Part shown: one piece after another, positions 61,215 through 64,000 of the stretch
Layout of the letters: each line of letters begins with the position of its first letter
Numbering within the stretch: position 1 is the first letter of the stretch
DNA from: Silvimonas soli
GTDB taxonomy: Bacteria; Pseudomonadota; Gammaproteobacteria; Burkholderiales; Chitinibacteraceae
DNA: 64,000 nt
Assembly: GCF_030035605.1 (NCBI RefSeq)
Contig: NZ_CP106736.1
Location: 4,213,001-4,277,000 of the forward strand
Direction of reading: 5' to 3'
Position numbers and translations under genes: made by a program
Notes under the pieces: generated by a model
Told to the model about the DNA's origin: nothing
The model's input: the letters and a program-made list of their open reading frames with translations, nothing else
Database searches by the model: none

Positions 61215-63587
61215 ATGACAGACCTGATAGAACAGGCGGCGCAACTGCGCCGCCTTTTGCATCAATACGGCCACGAATACTACGTGCTTGATGCGCCGAG
61301 TGTGCCCGATGCCGAGTACGACCGCATTTTTCGTGAGCTGCAGGCGCTTGAAGCCGCACATCCAGACTTGCTCACCGCAGATTCACCCACGCAGCGGGTT
61401 GGCGGCGCCGCGCTGCCCTCGTTCAATAGCGTAATCCATCGCGTGCCAATGCTGTCTTTGAACAATGCATTTGAGGACGAAGAGGTCGAAGCGTTCGACC
61501 GCCGCGTGCGTGAAGGCTTGGGGATCGCGGCGGCAACCTATGACGTCGGCCCCAAGTTTGATGGTTTGGCCATGTCGCTGACCTATCAGGATGGCGTCCT
61601 GGTTCAGGCCGCCACGCGCGGCGATGGTGCGACAGGCGAAGACGTTACGCGGAACGTACGCACCATCAATGCCATTCCGTTGCGTTTACATGGCGAAAAC
61701 ATTCCCGCTGTGCTGGAAGTGCGCGGTGAGGTGCTGATGTTCAAGAAAGACTTTGAACGTCTTAACGATGAGCAGACCGCCAAAGGACTCAAGGTCTTTG
61801 CCAATCCGCGCAATGCGGCTGCGGGCTCTTTGCGTCAGCTTGATTCGCGCATCACCGCTTCAAGACGACTGGCGTTTTTTGCCTACGGTATCGCCACCTG
61901 CGAAGGGGTAACGCCTCCGGCCAGCCAGTCGGCCGTGATGGATTGGTTTGCCACCTTGGGATTGCCCATTTGCAAAGAGCGAGACCGGGTTGTCGGGTCC
62001 GATGGCCTGTTGGGTTATTACCATCGCATTGGTGATAAACGCCCGTCTTTGCCGTATGAGATTGATGGCGTCGTCTACAAGGTTGATTCTTTTGCGCAGC
62101 AAGAAGAACTTGGCTTCGTCTCGCGTGCGCCGCGCTGGGCCATCGCCCACAAGTTTCCGGCGCAGGAAGCGCTGACGCTGGTGGAAGCCATTGATGTGCA
62201 AGTCGGACGCACTGGAGCGATCACGCCGGTCGCGCGCTTGCAGCCGGTGTTTGTCGGCGGCGTTACCGTGACCAATGCCACCTTGCACAACGAAGATGAG
62301 GTCCGCCGCAAAGATGTACGTATCGGTGACACGGTTATCGTGCGGCGTGCTGGCGATGTGATTCCGGAAGTGGTCGGCGTGGTGCTGGAGCGTCGGCCAA
62401 TGATCGAACAGACCGGTGGCGATCTATTTTCTGCGCAGCAAGTCCCGCGCGAACCGGCGTATCAGCTCCCCAAAACCTGCCCGGTATGTGGCTCGCACGT
62501 GGTGCGCGAAGAAGGCGAGGCTATCGCTCGCTGTTCGGGTGGCTTGTTCTGCTCGGCTCAGCGCAAAGAGGCGATCTGGCACTTTGCCGGGCGTCGCGCC
62601 ATGGATATTGATGGCCTGGGTGGTCGCTATATCGATAACCTGGTGGAACTGGATTACGTGCACGGCGTGGCCGACCTGTATCGACTGACGCTGGATGATT
62701 TTCTGGAGATGAAGCGCCGCGCCGATGAGCGCGACGGCCTTACACCGGAAACGGTCCAGCAGGGCAAAGTCGCCACCAAATGGGCAGAGAACCTGCTGGA
62801 GGCCATTGAAGCCAGCAAGAAGCCGCCACTGGCACGCATGCTGTTCGCGCTGGGTATCCGCCACGTGGGTGAGTCCACCGCCAAGACGCTGGCGGATTGG
62901 CTGGGGCGACTGCAGTGGGTGCGTCATGCTCCCGCCGCTGTTCTGCGAGTGTTGCCGGATATTGGTGGCACCGTGGCCGATTCCATTGCCGATTTCTTTG
63001 CCGAGCCCAAAAACCAGCAGGCGCTGGATGATCTGCTGAGCGCAGGTGTCGAGCCGCAGGGTGAGCGCGCCCCGAGTGCTGAGCTGAGAGAAAAACTTGA
63101 TGTCGCAACGCTGTATGCCGCATTGAATATCCCCAGACTGACGCCGGTGCGAGCCAAACAACTCGCCGGGCAATTCCCGACATTGGCGGGTCTGGCCCAA
63201 GCCAATGAAACGGCCCTGGTTGGATTGCCGACGGATGTTGCAAGCGCTGTGCTGACTTGGCTGGGTCAGCCAGATCGACGCGAACAATTGCAGCAACTGG
63301 ATCAGTTCCAGGCCAGATTGCTGGACGCTCTCCCGCAAGCAAGCGAGGCCACGCAAGGTGTGTTTACCGGCAAAACGTTTGTGCTAACCGGCACCTTGCC
63401 CACGCTGTCTCGCGATGAGGCCAAGGCACTGATTGAAGCGGCGGGTGGCAAGGTGAGCGGCAGCGTCTCTAAAAAGACGGATGTGGTTGTGGCGGGCGAA
63501 GAGGCGGGTTCCAAGCTGACCAAGGCCCAGGAGCTGGGCGTGCCGGTATGGGATGAAGCGCAGCTGCAGGCAGCACTGACGACGTAG
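61215..63587 (+). CDS. ligA: NAD-dependent DNA ligase
   Basis: A 790-residue LigA. Domain Ia includes HEYYVLDAPSVPDAEYDRIF. The adenylated lysine is K114 in the KFDG motif. OB fold, zinc finger (CPVCGSHVV and CSGGLFCSAQ), helix-hairpin-helix repeats and a C-terminal BRCT domain (TFVLTGTLPTLSRDEAKALI) follow in order. It is longer than E. coli LigA (671), chiefly by insertions in the middle and HhH regions. It seals nicks in replication and repair. A terminator follows. Confidence 0.96.
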   Translation: MTDLIEQAAQLRRLLHQYGHEYYVLDAPSVPDAEYDRIFRELQALEAAHPDLLTADSPTQRVGGAALPSFNSVIHRVPMLSLNNAFEDEEVEAFDRRVREGLGIAAATYDVGPKFDGLAMSLTYQDGVLVQAATRGDGATGEDVTRNVRTINAIPLRLHGENIPAVLEVRGEVLMFKKDFERLNDEQTAKGLKVFANPRNAAAGSLRQLDSRITASRRLAFFAYGIATCEGVTPPASQSAVMDWFATLGLPICKERDRVVGSDGLLGYYHRIGDKRPSLPYEIDGVVYKVDSFAQQEELGFVSRAPRWAIAHKFPAQEALTLVEAIDVQVGRTGAITPVARLQPVFVGGVTVTNATLHNEDEVRRKDVRIGDTVIVRRAGDVIPEVVGVVLERRPMIEQTGGDLFSAQQVPREPAYQLPKTCPVCGSHVVREEGEAIARCSGGLFCSAQRKEAIWHFAGRRAMDIDGLGGRYIDNLVELDYVHGVADLYRLTLDDFLEMKRRADERDGLTPETVQQGKVATKWAENLLEAIEASKKPPLARMLFALGIRHVGESTAKTLADWLGRLQWVRHAPAAVLRVLPDIGGTVADSIADFFAEPKNQQALDDLLSAGVEPQGERAPSAELREKLDVATLYAALNIPRLTPVRAKQLAGQFPTLAGLAQANETALVGLPTDVASAVLTWLGQPDRREQLQQLDQFQARLLDALPQASEATQGVFTGKTFVLTGTLPTLSRDEAKALIEAAGGKVSGSVSKKTDVVVAGEEAGSKLTKAQELGVPVWDEAQLQAALTT

Positions 63588-63616
63588 CAGTCGGAGGCTG
63601 GTGTCTGGTTGACAAG

Positions 63617-63646
63617 AAAAGGGCTGACATCAATATCGGCCCTTTT
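63617..63646 (+). terminator. Terminator after ligA
   Basis: Stem AAAAGGGC/GCCCTTTT with a 14-nt loop, 30 nt after the stop. Confidence 0.75.
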
Positions 63647-63659
63647 CCTATGGAATCAT

Positions 63660-63681
63660 GATGTTTATAAAATTAAACATC
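63660..63681. promoter_or_regulatory. Palindrome GATGTTTA-N6-TAAACATC
   Basis: A perfect 8-bp inverted repeat with a 6-bp centre, 56 bp before the Cro-like frame. A TGTTTAA half-site recurs at about 63712. Possible operator for the Cro-like protein or for galU. Confidence 0.4.
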
Positions 63682-63736
63682 GTCTATCAGAATTCGCTGG
63701 TTGACTTTGGTGTTTAATTGTCTGAACATTGATGCT

Positions 63737-64000
63737 ATGCACAAATCAGAAGCCATTCGCTTGTTTGGATCCCAGACCCGCCTTGCCGATTCGCTCGGCC
63801 TTGGTCGTTCCGCGGTATCCCAGTGGCCCGACGAGTTGCATCAGCGTCAAGCTGATCAAGTCATGGGGGCCGCACTGCGATTGGGATTGCTGGAATCAGC
63901 CAATCAAACCAGAGGATTCGGTATGCAAAAAATTCGTAAGGCAGTTTTTCCGGTCGCGGGGATGGGGACACGCTTTTTGCCGGCCACCAAGGCCAGCCCT
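63737..64000 (+). CDS. Cro-like helix-turn-helix frame continuous with GalU (3'-truncated)
   Basis: From ATG 63737 the frame reads about 62 residues resembling a P22-Cro-type DNA-binding domain (MHKSEAIRLFGSQTRLADSL, then GLGRSAVSQWPDELHQRQAD). It then continues without a stop into the start of GalU at 63923 and off the end of the window. No ribosome binding site is evident before 63737. It could be a genuine fusion, a separate start used at low level, or a Cro gene that lost its stop. Confidence 0.5.
   Translation, partial: MHKSEAIRLFGSQTRLADSLGLGRSAVSQWPDELHQRQADQVMGAALRLGLLESANQTRGFGMQKIRKAVFPVAGMGTRFLPATKASP
63923..64000 (+). CDS. galU: UTP-glucose-1-phosphate uridylyltransferase (3'-truncated)
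   Basis: The first 26 residues, MQKIRKAVFPVAGMGTRFLP and ATKASP, are the unmistakable nucleotidyltransferase start of GalU, with the G-x-G-T-R-x-L-P-x-T-K signature. The enzyme makes UDP-glucose. AGAGGA lies 6 nt before ATG 63923, so translation can begin here regardless of the upstream in-frame sequence. The rest of the gene is outside the window. Confidence 0.88.
   Translation, partial: MQKIRKAVFPVAGMGTRFLPATKASP

Overview
The window is a contiguous piece of a Gram-negative, betaproteobacterial-looking chromosome. The gene order apbC, smc, zipA, ligA, galU, the complete glcDEF set, an FNR-type oxygen sensor and a general porin ending in phenylalanine all point there; a Neisseriales plant- or soil-associated bacterium is my best guess, inferred from protein character only. 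No insertion sequence, integrase, CRISPR array or rRNA was seen.

Layout. 1-4.4 kb: the tail of a repeat-containing periplasmic-type protein, a SYLF-like secreted protein, then a sulfide/persulfide locus (BigR/SqrR-like repressor, two YeeE/YedE half-transporters, a TauE/SafE exporter and a divergent ETHE1-type persulfide dioxygenase). 4.4-10.7 kb: DUF805 protein, glutathione-dependent formaldehyde oxidation (frmA, frmB), an amino-acid binding protein, a membrane metallophosphoesterase, a 48-residue secreted peptide missed by length cut-offs, and a DJ-1/PfpI protein. 10.7-14.6 kb: glcDEF glycolate oxidase.

14.6-49.9 kb is dominated by pectin and galacturonate catabolism in three blocks separated by other genes. 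Block 1 (15.0-28.7 kb): tagaturonate reductase, hexuronate transporter, porin, GH28 polygalacturonase lipoprotein, then tpi-fbp-fba-kdgK, a GntR/FCD regulator and a chemoreceptor. Block 2 (30.2-34.0 kb): a second GH28 lipoprotein, a Thr/Pro-repeat lipoprotein of unknown function and the wreck of a CE8 pectin methylesterase. Block 3 (42.9-49.8 kb): uxaC, uxaA, a second uxaB, a second exuT and a second GntR/FCD regulator. Released galacturonate would go UxaC, UxaB, UxaA, KdgK to KDPG; the KDPG aldolase is not in this window, and the tpi-fbp-fba cassette would carry the glyceraldehyde-3-phosphate back to fructose-6-phosphate. A shared palindrome, CTGATATATCAG, sits at promoters of blocks 1, 2 and 3 and also upstream of fnr, and is the most interesting regulatory signal here.

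34.6-41.4 kb holds scattered genes (SprA-like protease domain, DUF502 protein, an Asn-rich protein with a DUF2092 partner, an outer-membrane barrel, tRNA-Thr, aminopeptidase P) and a 54-codon remnant carrying the LEPRILFDGA motif of giant adhesins. 50-64 kb is core chromosome: a diguanylate cyclase, an M61 peptidase, a Sel1-like protein, apbC, smc, zipA, ligA, and the start of galU, which is in frame with an upstream Cro-like helix-turn-helix sequence.
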